64,000 nucleotides of DNA, taken from contig NZ_LQQA01000029.1 of assembly GCF_002101965.1 (NCBI RefSeq), positions 62,001 to 126,000 on the forward strand. The letters are read 5' to 3'. The DNA comes from Mycolicibacterium wolinskyi. GTDB lineage: Bacteria > Actinomycetota > Actinomycetes > Mycobacteriales > Mycobacteriaceae. Numbering within the stretch: position 1 is the first letter of the stretch; each line of letters starts with the position of its first letter. Made by a program: the position numbers and the translations under genes. This document shows, one piece after another, positions 1 to 8,625 of the stretch. Below the pieces are notes generated by a model. The model did not search any database. It had not been told where the DNA came from and was given only the letters and a program-made list of their open reading frames with translations.

Positions 1-206
1 TCGACCATGCCGTCGAGGATCAGGTCCTTGTTGCGGAAGTGGTGGTAGAGCGACATCGACTCGACGCCGAGCCGCTCGGCCAGCCTGCGCATGCTGGGTA
101 CGCCGGTGCCGGATTCATCGGCGAGTGCGACTGCCGTACGAAGCACCAGCTCCTTGCTGAGCGGCTGGCGGCGAGGCGCGGACGTGCCGGTTTCGTCGGT
201 GGACAC
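1..206 (-). CDS. TetR family transcriptional regulator, N-terminal part (gene runs off the left edge)
   Basis: The reverse strand from a GTG at 206 opens a frame that stays open to the window edge (68 codons visible). The visible part ends in a typical TetR helix-turn-helix at about residues 37-64, with the hallmark stretch SMSLYHHFRNKDLILDGMV, where the recognition helix is followed by the F-x-N/S-K-xx-L motif. The ligand-binding C-terminal domain is outside the window, so the effector cannot be guessed. It is divergent from the reductase gene at 284, with a duplicated operator-like repeat between them, so autoregulation and control of that neighbour are likely. The start is chosen because it is the first in-frame start upstream of the HTH. 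Confidence 0.85.
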   Translation of the reverse strand, partial: MSTDETGTSAPRRQPLSKELVLRTAVALADESGTGVPSMRRLAERLGVESMSLYHHFRNKDLILDGMV

Positions 207-212
207 TTGACA

Positions 213-250
213 ACCTTACGCAGCAAGGCTGTACCTTACGCCATAAGGCT
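213..250. promoter_or_regulatory. Duplicated imperfect palindrome, candidate TetR operator
   Basis: Two 18-bp copies, ACCTTACGCAGCAAGGCT (213-230) and ACCTTACGCCATAAGGCT (233-250), sit 20 bp apart. Each is itself an inverted repeat (CCTTA...TAAGG in the second copy). They fill the gap between the divergent tetR start (206) and the reductase start (284), which is where a TetR repressor controlling both genes would bind. Binding by this TetR is inferred. Confidence 0.6.
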
Positions 251-283
251 GGTGCGGCGGCAAGTGGAAGAAGGGTCGGGAGT

Positions 284-988
284 ATGAGTGGGACGGCGAA
301 GCGGATCTGCGTCGTGGGCGCATCCGGGAAGCTCGGACGCTATATGGTGCAGCACGCACTGGACCGTGGATACGAAGTCGTGGGTGTCTGCCGCGAGCGC
401 AGCGTGCCCAAGCTAGCCGATTTCGCGGACCGGATCACGGTGATCGCCGGCGCGACCGACGACCCCGCGGTCATCGCACGGGCGGTGAATGGATGCGACG
501 CCGTGCTCACGGTCCTGGTGCCGTGGGGCGTGCGCGGCTACGCCTCGGGCACCGCGCAGGCGGTGCTCGACCACGCGCGTCCCGAGGCCCGGCTGGTGTT
601 CTCCTGCGGGTGGCACATCACGCGCGACGGGAAAGACGTCTACACCAGGAAGTTCAAGCTGTACGCGGCGGTGTTCGGCCGGCTGGCCAAGCTGGCCCGG
701 GTGGTGGACGTCGACGACCAGGTCGAGGCGTGCCGGAGGATCTTCGCGAGTGACACCCGCTGGACGGTCGTACGCGGCAGCGACTTGGAGGAGGGCGAGA
801 GTCAGGGCATGCCGGTGTGGAGCCGGCACGTTGGCGATCCAATTCTGGCGAGCAATCTCACTCGTCGCGTGGACTACGCATCCTTCATGGTCGAGGCGGT
901 GGACAACGAGGCGCTCGTCCACGAGGCCCCGGCCATCGTCGGACGGCTGACCCCCTCTGCCCTGGCTCACGCCGGTGACCCGGCATGA
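284..988 (+). CDS. NAD(P)-binding NmrA-like / atypical SDR oxidoreductase
   Basis: A 234-aa protein with an N-terminal Rossmann fold: the dinucleotide-binding motif GASGKLG is at residues 13-19 after a hydrophobic beta strand (RICVVGA). It belongs to the NmrA-like/atypical short-chain dehydrogenase group of NAD(P)-binding proteins. No YxxxK catalytic pair is obvious, so it may be a redox sensor or epimerase-like enzyme rather than a classical dehydrogenase; the substrate is unknown. Its stop overlaps the start of the DUF4386 gene (ATGA), so the two are translationally coupled. The start ATG has a purine-rich Shine-Dalgarno region (gaagaaggg...gggag). Its position next to tetR and the duplicated operator suggests it is the repressed target. 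Confidence 0.75.
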   Translation: MSGTAKRICVVGASGKLGRYMVQHALDRGYEVVGVCRERSVPKLADFADRITVIAGATDDPAVIARAVNGCDAVLTVLVPWGVRGYASGTAQAVLDHARPEARLVFSCGWHITRDGKDVYTRKFKLYAAVFGRLAKLARVVDVDDQVEACRRIFASDTRWTVVRGSDLEEGESQGMPVWSRHVGDPILASNLTRRVDYASFMVEAVDNEALVHEAPAIVGRLTPSALAHAGDPA

Positions 989-1689
989 GCGTCGGATACG
1001 TGCTCGCACCGCCGACAACGCCCAAGGCGCTCGCGAGAATCGCCGGGTGTCTCTATCTGACTGTCGCGATGCTCACGATCTTCGCGGGAGTGGTGAACAC
1101 CAGCACCGTCGTGTCCGGAGATGCGGCGGCCACGACCGCGAACCTCGGCGGGTCCGCCACATTGTTCCGAATCGGCTTCGTCAGTGAACTCTTGGGCGCC
1201 ACAGCGTTTCTCGCGACGGGTATGACTCTGTACGTCCTGCTGCGGCACGTCAGCCGGCTCGCCGCTGCCGCGATGGTGACGATCGTGGCGGTCAGCGTCG
1301 CGATCCAAAGCCTGAGCCTTCTCAACCAGAAGGCCGCACTGATGATCGTCACCGGCCACTATGCTTTCAGCCCAAGGGTTTCCGATCAGCTCACCCTGTT
1401 GTTCGCCGACCTGCAGCGTGAGGGGTACTTGATCGCCCAGACGTACTTCGGCCTGTGGCTGCTGCCGCTGGGTTATCTCGTGATGAAGTCGGGCTACTTT
1501 CCCAAAGGGTTGGGTGTCCTGCTCATGGTCGGCTGCTTCGGCCACCTCACGGACGTGGTCACGCGCTCGCTCGCCCCGAGCCTCGGCGAAACCACTTCAC
1601 TTCTCGCCCTCGGCATTGCGGCAGTCGCTGAACTTTCGTTCATCGGGTGGCTTCTGGTGAAGGGGGTCCGGGAGCCGCGGCCTGAATAA
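985..1689 (+). CDS. DUF4386 family membrane protein
   Basis: A 234-aa polytopic membrane protein with about six hydrophobic helices (roughly residues 16-38, 58-80, 92-112, 150-172, 175-192 and 203-225). Length and helix pattern match the DUF4386 family, whose function is unknown. The ATG overlaps the stop of the upstream reductase (ATGA), so it is the second gene of the TetR-controlled pair. No catalytic motif is visible. Confidence 0.7.
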   Translation: MSVGYVLAPPTTPKALARIAGCLYLTVAMLTIFAGVVNTSTVVSGDAAATTANLGGSATLFRIGFVSELLGATAFLATGMTLYVLLRHVSRLAAAAMVTIVAVSVAIQSLSLLNQKAALMIVTGHYAFSPRVSDQLTLLFADLQREGYLIAQTYFGLWLLPLGYLVMKSGYFPKGLGVLLMVGCFGHLTDVVTRSLAPSLGETTSLLALGIAAVAELSFIGWLLVKGVREPRPE

Positions 1690-1698
1690 GTGCTGAGT

Positions 1699-1744
1699 CT
1701 GCGTACAGATCGCGGTTTCGCGCAAGAACGCGATCTGTACGCAG
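1699..1744. terminator. Long perfect hairpin between convergent genes
   Basis: CTGCGTACAGATCGCG at 1699-1714 is exactly complementary to 1729-1744, giving a 16-bp perfect stem with a 14-nt loop. It lies between the ends of the convergent genes at 1689 (+) and 1754 (-). It lacks a clear U-tract, which is common for mycobacterial terminators, so a bidirectional terminator is the natural reading. Confidence 0.6.
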
Positions 1745-1753
1745 TCTCGACGC

Positions 1754-2581
1754 TCAGAGCCCGCGCACCGTCGCGGACAGGTGCGGGTAGCCCTTCGACA
1801 GGTGCCGCAGGGTGAGGTCCCAACCTTCGCCGTCACGCTCGACGTAGAGCCCGGCCCGTGCGGGCAGCACGACCGGCTTCGCGAACCGCACCGAGTACTT
1901 CACCGCATCAGGCATCTGGCCCTCGATGTTCGCGAGCACCGCTGCCGCACTGAACATTCCGTGTGCGATCACGGTCGGGAAGCCGAACAGTTTGGCGGCC
2001 ACCGCGTTGGTGTGAATCGGGTTGTGGTCGCCGCCGACCGACGCGTAGTGGCGGATCTGGCCGGGCGTGATGTGCAGCACCGCGTTGGGCGGCGGCAGCT
2101 TCGGCTGTTTCTGCGGTTCGGGTTTCGGCTCATCGGACAGGCTCGTCCGCTGCTGGTGCAGAAACGTCGTGACCTGATGCCACGCCGTGTCGTTGCCGAC
2201 CTTGATCTCCGTCACGATGTCGACCAGAAGACCGCGACGGTGCTCACGCAGGTTCTCGGCGTGCACCGCAACGCTCACGGTGTCGGTCACCGCGATGGGC
2301 CGATACTGGGTGATGTGGTTTTCGATGTGCACCGAACCCATTGCGGCGAACGGGAAGTCGAATCCGGTCACCAGCGACATCACGGTCGGGAAGGTCAGCG
2401 CGAACGGATAGGTGAGCGGCAGCGTGTCACCGAACCGCAGGCCCGTCACCTGGGCGTATGCCGCGACGTTGGCCGGATCGATCGTCAGGTCGTCGACCGT
2501 GACGGTGCGGTCGGGCAACGTCTCGCTGCGCGGGACGAACGGCAGCGCACCGGCCACCGCGCGGAGCATCGTCAGATCCAC
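1754..2581 (-). CDS. htdX: MaoC-like (3R)-hydroxyacyl-thioester dehydratase HtdX
   Basis: A 275-aa double-hotdog protein of the MaoC/hydratase-2 family, which interconverts (3R)-hydroxyacyl and trans-2-enoyl thioesters. The hydratase-2 motif is in the C-terminal hotdog, SVGGDHNPIH at 181-190, with catalytic Asp185 and His190; the N-terminal hotdog (about 1-145) lacks it, as expected for the two-domain type. A Pro/Lys-rich linker (about 150-165) separates the halves. It is separated from fabG4 by a single base, so the two are cotranscribed. The order htdX-fabG4 divergent from fadA2 is the Rv0241c-Rv0242c-Rv0243 arrangement of M. tuberculosis, which supports the symbol. Confidence 0.88.
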   Translation of the reverse strand: MDLTMLRAVAGALPFVPRSETLPDRTVTVDDLTIDPANVAAYAQVTGLRFGDTLPLTYPFALTFPTVMSLVTGFDFPFAAMGSVHIENHITQYRPIAVTDTVSVAVHAENLREHRRGLLVDIVTEIKVGNDTAWHQVTTFLHQQRTSLSDEPKPEPQKQPKLPPPNAVLHITPGQIRHYASVGGDHNPIHTNAVAAKLFGFPTVIAHGMFSAAAVLANIEGQMPDAVKYSVRFAKPVVLPARAGLYVERDGEGWDLTLRHLSKGYPHLSATVRGL

Positions 2582-2582
2582 C

Positions 2583-3935
2583 TCAGGCTCCCAGCATGGC
2601 CTGGCCGCAGACGCGGATCGTGTTGCCGGTCACCGCGTTCGACGCCGGGCTCGCGAAGTACGCGATGGTCTCGGCCACATCGACCGGCTGTCCACCCTGG
2701 AACAGTGAGTTGAGCCGGCGGCCGACCTCGCGGGTGGCCAGCGGGATGGCCTCGGTCATCTTGGTCTCGATGAATCCGGGTGCGACGGCGTTGATGGTGA
2801 TGTTCTTCTCGGCGAGCACTGGTGCCAATGCTTCGGTGAGACCGATCATGCCGGCCTTGGTGGTGGCGTAGTTGGTCTGGCCGCGGTTGCCCGCGATGCC
2901 TGCCATCGACGACAGGCCGATCACCCGGCCGCCTTCGCCGAGTGTTCCGTTGGCCACCAGGCCCTCGGTGAGTCGCTGCGGGGCAAGGAGATTGACCGCG
3001 ATGACGGCGTCCCAACGGCCCTCGTCCATGTTGGCCAGCAGCTTGTCGCGCGTGATGCCTGCGTTGTTGACGAGGACGTCGACCTTGCCGCCGTGGTGCT
3101 CGGTCACGTGCGCGGTGATCTTGTCGACCGCGTCGTCGGCGGTCACATCGAGCGTCAGTGCCGTGCCGCCGACCTTGTGGGCGACCTTGTGGAGATCGTC
3201 GGACGCACCCTCGACGTCGACGGCCACCACCGTGGCGCCGTCGCGTGCGAACACCTCGGCGATCGTCGCGCCGATGCCGCGAGCCGCGCCCGTCACGACC
3301 GCGACCTTGCCGGCCAGCGGCTTGTCCCAGTCAGCCGGCGGCGTCGAGTCTTCGGCGCCGACGCGGAACACCTGCCCGTCGACGTAGGCCGACTTGGCCG
3401 ACAGGATGAACCGCAGCGTCGACTCCAGGCCGGTGGCGGCGGGCTTGGCGTCGGCGGCCAGGTACACCAGCGCGGCCGTGGCGCCGCGGCGCAGCTCCTT
3501 GCCCAGTGAGCGGGTGAAGCCCTCCAGTGCACGCTGAGCGATCTGCTCGTGCACGCTCGCGGCCTGATCCGGCGTGGTGCCGACGACGACCACCCGGGCG
3601 CACGGGCCGAGGTTGCGCAGCAGGGGAGTGAAGAACGTGTAGAGTTCCTTGAGCCCCGCGGCGTCGGTGATGCCGGTCGCGTCGAGCACGACGCCGCCGA
3701 ACGAATCGGCCCAGCGGCCGCCGATGTTGTTGGACACCACGTCGTAGTCGTCGGCCAGCGCGGCACGCATGGGTTCGACCACGCGTCCGGATCCGCCGAT
3801 CAGCAGGGAACCGGCCAGCGGCGGATCGCCGGGGCGGTAGCGGCGCAGCGTCTCGGGCTGCGGCACGCCGAGCTGTTTGGCCAGGAACGATCCCGGCCCG
3901 GAGGTGAGCACTTGGGAGAACAGGTCGGAAGCCAC
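2583..3935 (-). CDS. fabG4: 3-oxoacyl-thioester reductase FabG4 (high-molecular-weight FabG)
   Basis: A 450-aa protein, about 200 residues longer than an ordinary FabG. Residues 1-200 form a degenerate flavodoxin-like domain; residues 205-450 are a complete SDR with the cofactor motif TGAARGIG at 215-222, the NNAG motif, and the catalytic Ser (342/343), Tyr356 and Lys360 (YATTK). It reduces 3-oxoacyl thioesters; FabG4-type enzymes are known to use NADH and long-chain CoA substrates. It is followed by htdX (one base between) and divergent from fadA2, so reductase, dehydratase and thiolase form one functional set. A TTAC-N6-GTAA inverted repeat lies 46 bp upstream of its start. Confidence 0.93.
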   Translation of the reverse strand: MASDLFSQVLTSGPGSFLAKQLGVPQPETLRRYRPGDPPLAGSLLIGGSGRVVEPMRAALADDYDVVSNNIGGRWADSFGGVVLDATGITDAAGLKELYTFFTPLLRNLGPCARVVVVGTTPDQAASVHEQIAQRALEGFTRSLGKELRRGATAALVYLAADAKPAATGLESTLRFILSAKSAYVDGQVFRVGAEDSTPPADWDKPLAGKVAVVTGAARGIGATIAEVFARDGATVVAVDVEGASDDLHKVAHKVGGTALTLDVTADDAVDKITAHVTEHHGGKVDVLVNNAGITRDKLLANMDEGRWDAVIAVNLLAPQRLTEGLVANGTLGEGGRVIGLSSMAGIAGNRGQTNYATTKAGMIGLTEALAPVLAEKNITINAVAPGFIETKMTEAIPLATREVGRRLNSLFQGGQPVDVAETIAYFASPASNAVTGNTIRVCGQAMLGA

Positions 3936-3980
3936 TTCAGCTGCCTTTCGCTTCGCAGTACTGCGTTGTCCATACCGAAC

Positions 3981-3994
3981 TTACTCCAGAGTAA
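3981..3994. promoter_or_regulatory. TTAC-N6-GTAA inverted repeat in the fabG4/fadA2 divergent promoter
   Basis: TTACTCCAGAGTAA is a near-perfect palindrome (arms TTACTC/GAGTAA) in the middle of the 109-bp gap between fabG4 and fadA2. Matching TTAC-N6-GTAA sites occur upstream of fadE5 (29293) and between pks and papA3 (41588). It is probably an operator for a dimeric regulator, likely of the TetR type; the regulator is not identified. Confidence 0.6.
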
Positions 3995-4044
3995 GAACAG
4001 TGGGTAATATGGCCCCGGACAACCCGACAGTGGGAGGCAAACAC

Positions 4045-5346
4045 ATGGCGAACAACACAACAAGGCGTCGCGTTGCCGTATTGGGTGGCAACCGGATTCC
4101 GTTCGCGCGGTCCGACGGCGCGTATGCCAATGCCTCCAACCAGGACATGTTCACCGCGGCGCTGGACGGCCTGATCGACCGCTTCGACCTGGCCGGGGAG
4201 CGGCTTGGCGCCGTCATCGGCGGCGCGGTGCTCAAGCACAGCCGGGACTTCAATCTCATGCGTGAGTGCGTGCTTGGCAGCGCCTTGTCGCCCTACACGC
4301 CTGCCTACGACATCCAGCAGGCCTGCGGTACCGGCCTGCAGGCCGCGACGGCGGCCGCCAACGCCATCGCGCTCGGCCAGTACGAGGTCGCGGCGGCCGG
4401 CGGCGTGGACACCGCGTCGGACGCGCCGATCGCGTTCGGCAATGACCTGCGGCGCGTGCTGCTCGGGCTGCGCCGCGCGAAATCCAACGTCGACCGGCTC
4501 AAGCTGGTCGGCAAGCTGCCCGCGGCGCTCGGCGTTGAGATTCCGGTGAACAGCGAACCCCGCACCGGCATGTCGATGGGTGAGCACGCCGCCGTCACCG
4601 CCAAGAAGATGGGCATCAAGCGCGTCGACCAGGACGAACTCGCCGCGGCCAGCCACCGCAACATGGCCGCCGCCTACGACAACGGCTTCTTCGACGACCT
4701 GGTCACGCCGTTCCTGGGCCTGTACCGCGACAACAACCTGCGCGCCGACTCGAACCCGGAAAAGCTCGCGAAGCTCAAGCCCGTGTTCGGGGTCAAGGCC
4801 GGTGACGCCACGATGACCGCGGGTAATTCCACTCCGCTCACCGACGGCGCGTCGGTCGCACTGCTGGCCAGTGAGGAGTGGGCGGCCGCGCACGGGCGCG
4901 AACCGCTGGCCTACTTCCTGGATTCCGAGACCGCCGCCGTCGACTACGTCAACGGTCCGGACGGTCTGTTGATGGCGCCCACGTACGCGGTGCCGCGCCT
5001 GCTCGCCCGCAACGGCCTCACCCTGCAGGACTTCGACTACTACGAGATCCATGAGGCGTTCGCGTCGGTCGTGCTCGCCACGCTGGCGGCCTGGGAGTCC
5101 GACGAGTACTGCAAGGAACGGCTCGGCCTGGACAGTGCGCTCGGCTCGATCGACCGCTCCAAGCTCAACGTCAACGGCTCCTCGCTCGCGGCCGGTCATC
5201 CGTTCGCGGCCACGGGCGGCCGCATCGTGGCCCAGCTCGCCAAGCAGCTGCACCTCAAGAAGAAGGAAACCGGTCAGCCGGTCCGCGGCCTGATCTCGAT
5301 CTGCGCCGCGGGCGGCCAGGGCGTCGCCGCCATTCTGGAGGCCTGA
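4045..5346 (+). CDS. fadA2: Acetyl-CoA acyltransferase (thiolase) FadA2
   Basis: A 433-aa thiolase. The acyl-accepting Cys94 is in QQACGTG, His336 in YEIHEAF, the GHP motif follows in AAGHPFAATGG, and Cys420 is in the C-terminal CAAGGQG motif, so all catalytic residues are present. It cleaves 3-ketoacyl-CoA or condenses acetyl-CoA. The ATG at 4045 is chosen because it follows a strong ribosome site (gggagg) and starts just before the conserved thiolase N-terminus; the frame is open further upstream (to 3877), but that would overlap fabG4. It is divergent from fabG4-htdX and followed by a clear hairpin at 5448. Confidence 0.93.
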   Translation: MANNTTRRRVAVLGGNRIPFARSDGAYANASNQDMFTAALDGLIDRFDLAGERLGAVIGGAVLKHSRDFNLMRECVLGSALSPYTPAYDIQQACGTGLQAATAAANAIALGQYEVAAAGGVDTASDAPIAFGNDLRRVLLGLRRAKSNVDRLKLVGKLPAALGVEIPVNSEPRTGMSMGEHAAVTAKKMGIKRVDQDELAAASHRNMAAAYDNGFFDDLVTPFLGLYRDNNLRADSNPEKLAKLKPVFGVKAGDATMTAGNSTPLTDGASVALLASEEWAAAHGREPLAYFLDSETAAVDYVNGPDGLLMAPTYAVPRLLARNGLTLQDFDYYEIHEAFASVVLATLAAWESDEYCKERLGLDSALGSIDRSKLNVNGSSLAAGHPFAATGGRIVAQLAKQLHLKKKETGQPVRGLISICAAGGQGVAAILEA

Positions 5347-5710
5347 CCAGGGCTGATACCGCGAGGTCAGACGGCGACAAAACATTCGAAAAGTTTGTTT
5401 TGGAAGTGTGTAACGGCCGTCCCTAGGGCGCCGATACATGGGTAGCTCCGTGTTGCCGTCTGACCCCCCGACCCGACGGCAACACGGGGCCACCTTTTGG
5501 AAACACCCCATGAACGTCGGTCGAAATTTCCTCTGGTCTGAGGGGTACCCGAGGCGTACGATCGACCGTACGACGGGTTCGGGAGTGACTGATCCAAAGA
5601 GTCGGTTTACGGGGTGAAAAACCGGCGGCGCGAGACGAACTGAGACGCCCCCAAGTGTCCTCCCGAACCCGCCCTATTTTTTTGCCCAACCCACCACTTA
5701 GCGTGGGCAC
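5347..5710. other. 364-bp non-coding gap after fadA2
   Basis: No convincing gene is seen on either strand. The first half contains the fadA2 terminator hairpin (5448-5487). The second half contains a run of seven T residues at about 5676-5683 and a short palindromic patch with two CGTACG sequences near 5555-5573. The right end must hold the promoter of the oxidoreductase gene at 5711, but no certain -10/-35 pair stands out. Confidence 0.4.
5448..5487 (+). terminator. Hairpin terminator downstream of fadA2
   Basis: CCGTGTTGCCGTC at 5448-5460 pairs perfectly with GACGGCAACACGG at 5475-5487 (13-bp stem, 14-nt loop), about 100 bp past the fadA2 stop. A short T run (cctttt) follows within 10 bases. 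Confidence 0.6.
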
Positions 5711-6616
5711 ATGCAGATCAGCATCCTCAGCTCACTCAGTGATACCGGCGGCCGCTCGCCGATCGACGCCACCGTGCAGACCCTGGCCCAGTTGCGCGAC
5801 GAGGGATTCCGCCGGGTGTGGATGACGCAGATGCCCTACGAGCCCGATCTGCTGACCGTCCTGGCGGTTGCGTTCCGCGAGGTCGACGGGATCGAGGTCG
5901 GCAGCGGGGTCATCCCGATCCAGAACCAGCATCCGATGCTGCTCGCCCAGCGCGCCCTGACGCTCAACCTGATCAGCCGTGGCCGGTTCATCCTCGGACT
6001 CGGCATGACGCACCAGGCGGTCACCGAGGGGATGTGGGGCATCCCGTGGGACAAGCCGGTGCGGCGGCTGCGGGAGTACCTCGACGGGCTGCAGCCGCTG
6101 CTGGCCGGTCGTCCGGCCGACGCGCCAGGCGAGACCGTCACGACGCGCGGTGCGCTGCAGATCCCGGGCGCCGTCGCGCCCGACGTCTACATCGCCGCGC
6201 TCGGGCCGCAGCTGCTCAAGCTCGCTGGGCGGCACACCGCGGGCACCGTCACCTGGATGACCGGACCCAAGACGCTGGCCGAGCACGTCGCACCGACGCT
6301 GCGCGACGCCGCCGCCGGGCGGAAAGTCAACGTGGTGGCCGCACTCCCGGTCAGCGTGACCGACGACGTGGACGGCGCCCGCGCACAGGCAGCCAAACAA
6401 TTCGCGATGTACGGCCAACTGCCGTCCTACCGGGCGATGCTCGACCGCGAAGGCTATGCCGGACCCGAGGACGCCGCGATCATCGGCGACGAAACCGCCG
6501 TCGCCGAACGGATCCGGGCCCTCGACGGCGTTGACGAATACGTCGGTGTGGTGTTCGACGCGTCACCCGAGACCAGGGCCCGCACCCGTGCGCTGCTGCG
6601 CCGACTCGATGCCTGA
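5711..6616 (+). CDS. LLM-class F420-dependent oxidoreductase
   Basis: A 301-aa bacterial-luciferase-like TIM-barrel protein. Typical family features are the N-terminal strand with a Gly/Ser-rich loop, the segment EVGSGVIPIQNQHPMLLAQRALTLN and the following GRFILGLGMTH, which in F420-dependent relatives lines the deazaflavin pocket. Mycobacteria have many such enzymes; the substrate cannot be told. It stands alone, after a long non-coding gap and 70 bp before a two-component system on the same strand. Confidence 0.8.
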   Translation: MQISILSSLSDTGGRSPIDATVQTLAQLRDEGFRRVWMTQMPYEPDLLTVLAVAFREVDGIEVGSGVIPIQNQHPMLLAQRALTLNLISRGRFILGLGMTHQAVTEGMWGIPWDKPVRRLREYLDGLQPLLAGRPADAPGETVTTRGALQIPGAVAPDVYIAALGPQLLKLAGRHTAGTVTWMTGPKTLAEHVAPTLRDAAAGRKVNVVAALPVSVTDDVDGARAQAAKQFAMYGQLPSYRAMLDREGYAGPEDAAIIGDETAVAERIRALDGVDEYVGVVFDASPETRARTRALLRRLDA

Positions 6617-6685
6617 CGGTGTGGACAACCGCACCACCGATTGGCCGGGCAGCACGCTCGTCGGGTGCCGCTCCGTCCGGCGACC

Positions 6686-7981
6686 ATGGTTCCCGTGACT
6701 ACAACCGCGTTGGCACCGTCGGCCACCCATGACGACTGGCGCCGAATCCTGCTGACCCCGCTGCGGGCACCCGCCTGGCGGGCCTACCTGTACTTCGTGC
6801 TGATCAGCGTGCTCGCCGTCGCCGGTGTGGTGTACCTCTTCTGCACCGGGCTGGTGTCCGGGCTCCTGCTCGTCACGTTGATCGGGGTACCGCTGCTGGC
6901 GTTGGTGGTGCTGAGCGGGCGGTTGTGGAACCGGCTCTACCGAGCACTGGCCCGAATCGTCGGGGTCCAGATCGACGAGCCCGAGCGCTTCGTCCGCCCT
7001 GCCGGCTGGCCGCACACGGTGGCGGCCGCGCTGACCGACGTGGTCGGCTGGCGTGCCCTCGGGTTCCTGGCTCTCCAAGCGATCGTTATGACACCGGTCG
7101 GCTACTTCGTGCTCGTCGGAATCGCCATCTCGGCGGTGCTCGTGGTCGCGCCGGCGCTGTGGCTGATCACCGGGGAGTCGGTCGTGAGCTTCGGCGAGCC
7201 GGTCGATTCGCTGGGGCTCTACCTGTTGATGGCCGTCGGCGGCGCCGTCGCCCTGTACCTGCTGGGCTGGGCGATGATCTGGATCGGGCGCGCTCATCTG
7301 TGGCTGGCCAAGACCTTGTTGGCGTCCACCGGCCGGGAGCGCCGGGTGGCGCAGCTCGAGCAGGCCCGCGCCGAGGTCGTCGACGACGCCGCCGCGCGGT
7401 TGCGCCGCGTCGAACGCGATCTGCACGACGGCACTCAGGCCCGGCTCATCGCCGTGGCGATGACGCTGGCGCGCGCCGAAGAGCAGTTGGCGCAGCCCGA
7501 CCGTGCCGACCGTGCGCGTGAACTGGTCGCCGATGCGCTGGCCAACACCCGCGACACCCTCACCGAGCTACGCGACCTGGTACGCGGAATCCGGCCGCCC
7601 GCACTGGATCTCGGGTTGGGTCCCGCGGTGCAGACCCTTGCGGCCCGCAATCCCATCCCGGTGGAGTTGGTCGACGACATCAAGGTGCGACCGTCGCTCG
7701 GCGTGGAAACGTTGGCGTACTTCTGCGTGGCCGAGCTCCTGGCGAACGTGTCCAAACACTCCGGTGCCACCCAGGCCACGGTATGGCTGCACAGCGATGG
7801 CACCGAACTGCGGATAGCGGTCGCGGACAACGGTTCCGGCGGGGTCACCCCGGCGAACGGATCTGGCTTGACCGGGCTGGCCGACCGGCTGCGGATGGTC
7901 GATGGAACGCTCGAGATCGACAGCCCGGAGGGCGGTCCCACCACGGTGACCGCTGTGGTGCCGTCCGGAGCGGAGCGATGA
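6686..7981 (+). CDS. NarL-family sensor histidine kinase with membrane sensor domain
   Basis: A 431-aa membrane kinase. The N-terminal half has about four hydrophobic helices (two hairpins, roughly residues 18-75 and 105-205) and resembles the putative-sensor domain found on actinobacterial NarL-type kinases. The phosphoacceptor is His247 in the HisKA_3 motif ERDLHDGTQARL. The ATPase domain shows the N box (NVSKHSGA) and G box (DNGSGG). The response regulator starts inside its stop codon (ATGA), so the two are a cognate pair. The ATG at 6686 is preferred; a GTG at 6695 is possible. The signal sensed is unknown. Confidence 0.88.
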   Translation: MVPVTTTALAPSATHDDWRRILLTPLRAPAWRAYLYFVLISVLAVAGVVYLFCTGLVSGLLLVTLIGVPLLALVVLSGRLWNRLYRALARIVGVQIDEPERFVRPAGWPHTVAAALTDVVGWRALGFLALQAIVMTPVGYFVLVGIAISAVLVVAPALWLITGESVVSFGEPVDSLGLYLLMAVGGAVALYLLGWAMIWIGRAHLWLAKTLLASTGRERRVAQLEQARAEVVDDAAARLRRVERDLHDGTQARLIAVAMTLARAEEQLAQPDRADRARELVADALANTRDTLTELRDLVRGIRPPALDLGLGPAVQTLAARNPIPVELVDDIKVRPSLGVETLAYFCVAELLANVSKHSGATQATVWLHSDGTELRIAVADNGSGGVTPANGSGLTGLADRLRMVDGTLEIDSPEGGPTTVTAVVPSGAER

Positions 7982-8625
7982 CCCGGCTGGCAATCGCCGA
8001 GGACAATGCGATCCTGCGCGACGGCCTGACCCAACTGCTCTTGGAACGCGGGCACGATGTGGTGGCCAAGGTCGGCACCGCCGAGGAACTCCGCGATATC
8101 GCCGACACCTTGAGCCCCGAAGTGTTCGTGATCGACATCCGCATGCCACCCACATACACCGACGAGGGGTTGGTCGCGGCGGTGTCACTGCGGCGCACCC
8201 ACCCGCACATCGGCGTGCTGCTGTTCTCGCAGTGGGTCGAAACACGTTACGCCGCCGAACTGTTGGCCGGTCGTCCGGAAGGCGTGGGTTATCTGCTCAA
8301 GGATCGGGTCGCCGATATCGGCGAGTTCGACAGTGCCGTACGACGCGTCGCGGCGGGCGGGACGGCACTGGATCCCGAGGTCGTGCGCCAACTCATGGGC
8401 GCCCGGCGCGGTGTCGACGTGCTCGACCGCCTGACCGCGCGCGAACGCGAAGTGCTCGCCCTCATGGCCGAGGGGCATTCGAATAGTGGCCTGGCGGACA
8501 AGCTTTCGATTTCCGAGCGGGCTGTCGAAAAACACGTCACCAGCATCTTCGCCAAACTGAACCTGCCACCGTCACAAGCTCACCATCGCCGTGTGCTGGC
8601 GGTCGTGACGTATCTGAATTCCTAG
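7978..8625 (+). CDS. NarL/FixJ-family response regulator
   Basis: A 215-aa regulator: receiver domain (about 1-120) with the acidic pair Glu8/Asp9, phosphoacceptor Asp53 in VIDIRMPP and Lys in YLLKDR, then a LuxR-type HTH (about 145-210) with LTAREREVLALMAEGHSN and SERAVEKHV. The ATG overlaps the kinase stop. Its TAG stop shares the CTAG tetranucleotide with the stop of the DUF1361 gene on the other strand, so the genes converge with no spacer. Confidence 0.92.
   Translation: MTRLAIAEDNAILRDGLTQLLLERGHDVVAKVGTAEELRDIADTLSPEVFVIDIRMPPTYTDEGLVAAVSLRRTHPHIGVLLFSQWVETRYAAELLAGRPEGVGYLLKDRVADIGEFDSAVRRVAAGGTALDPEVVRQLMGARRGVDVLDRLTAREREVLALMAEGHSNSGLADKLSISERAVEKHVTSIFAKLNLPPSQAHHRRVLAVVTYLNS

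Noticed and set aside
3937..5511. 524-codon reverse frame opposite fadA2
   Set aside because: Shadow of the thiolase gene, low-complexity Val/Gly/Arg product.
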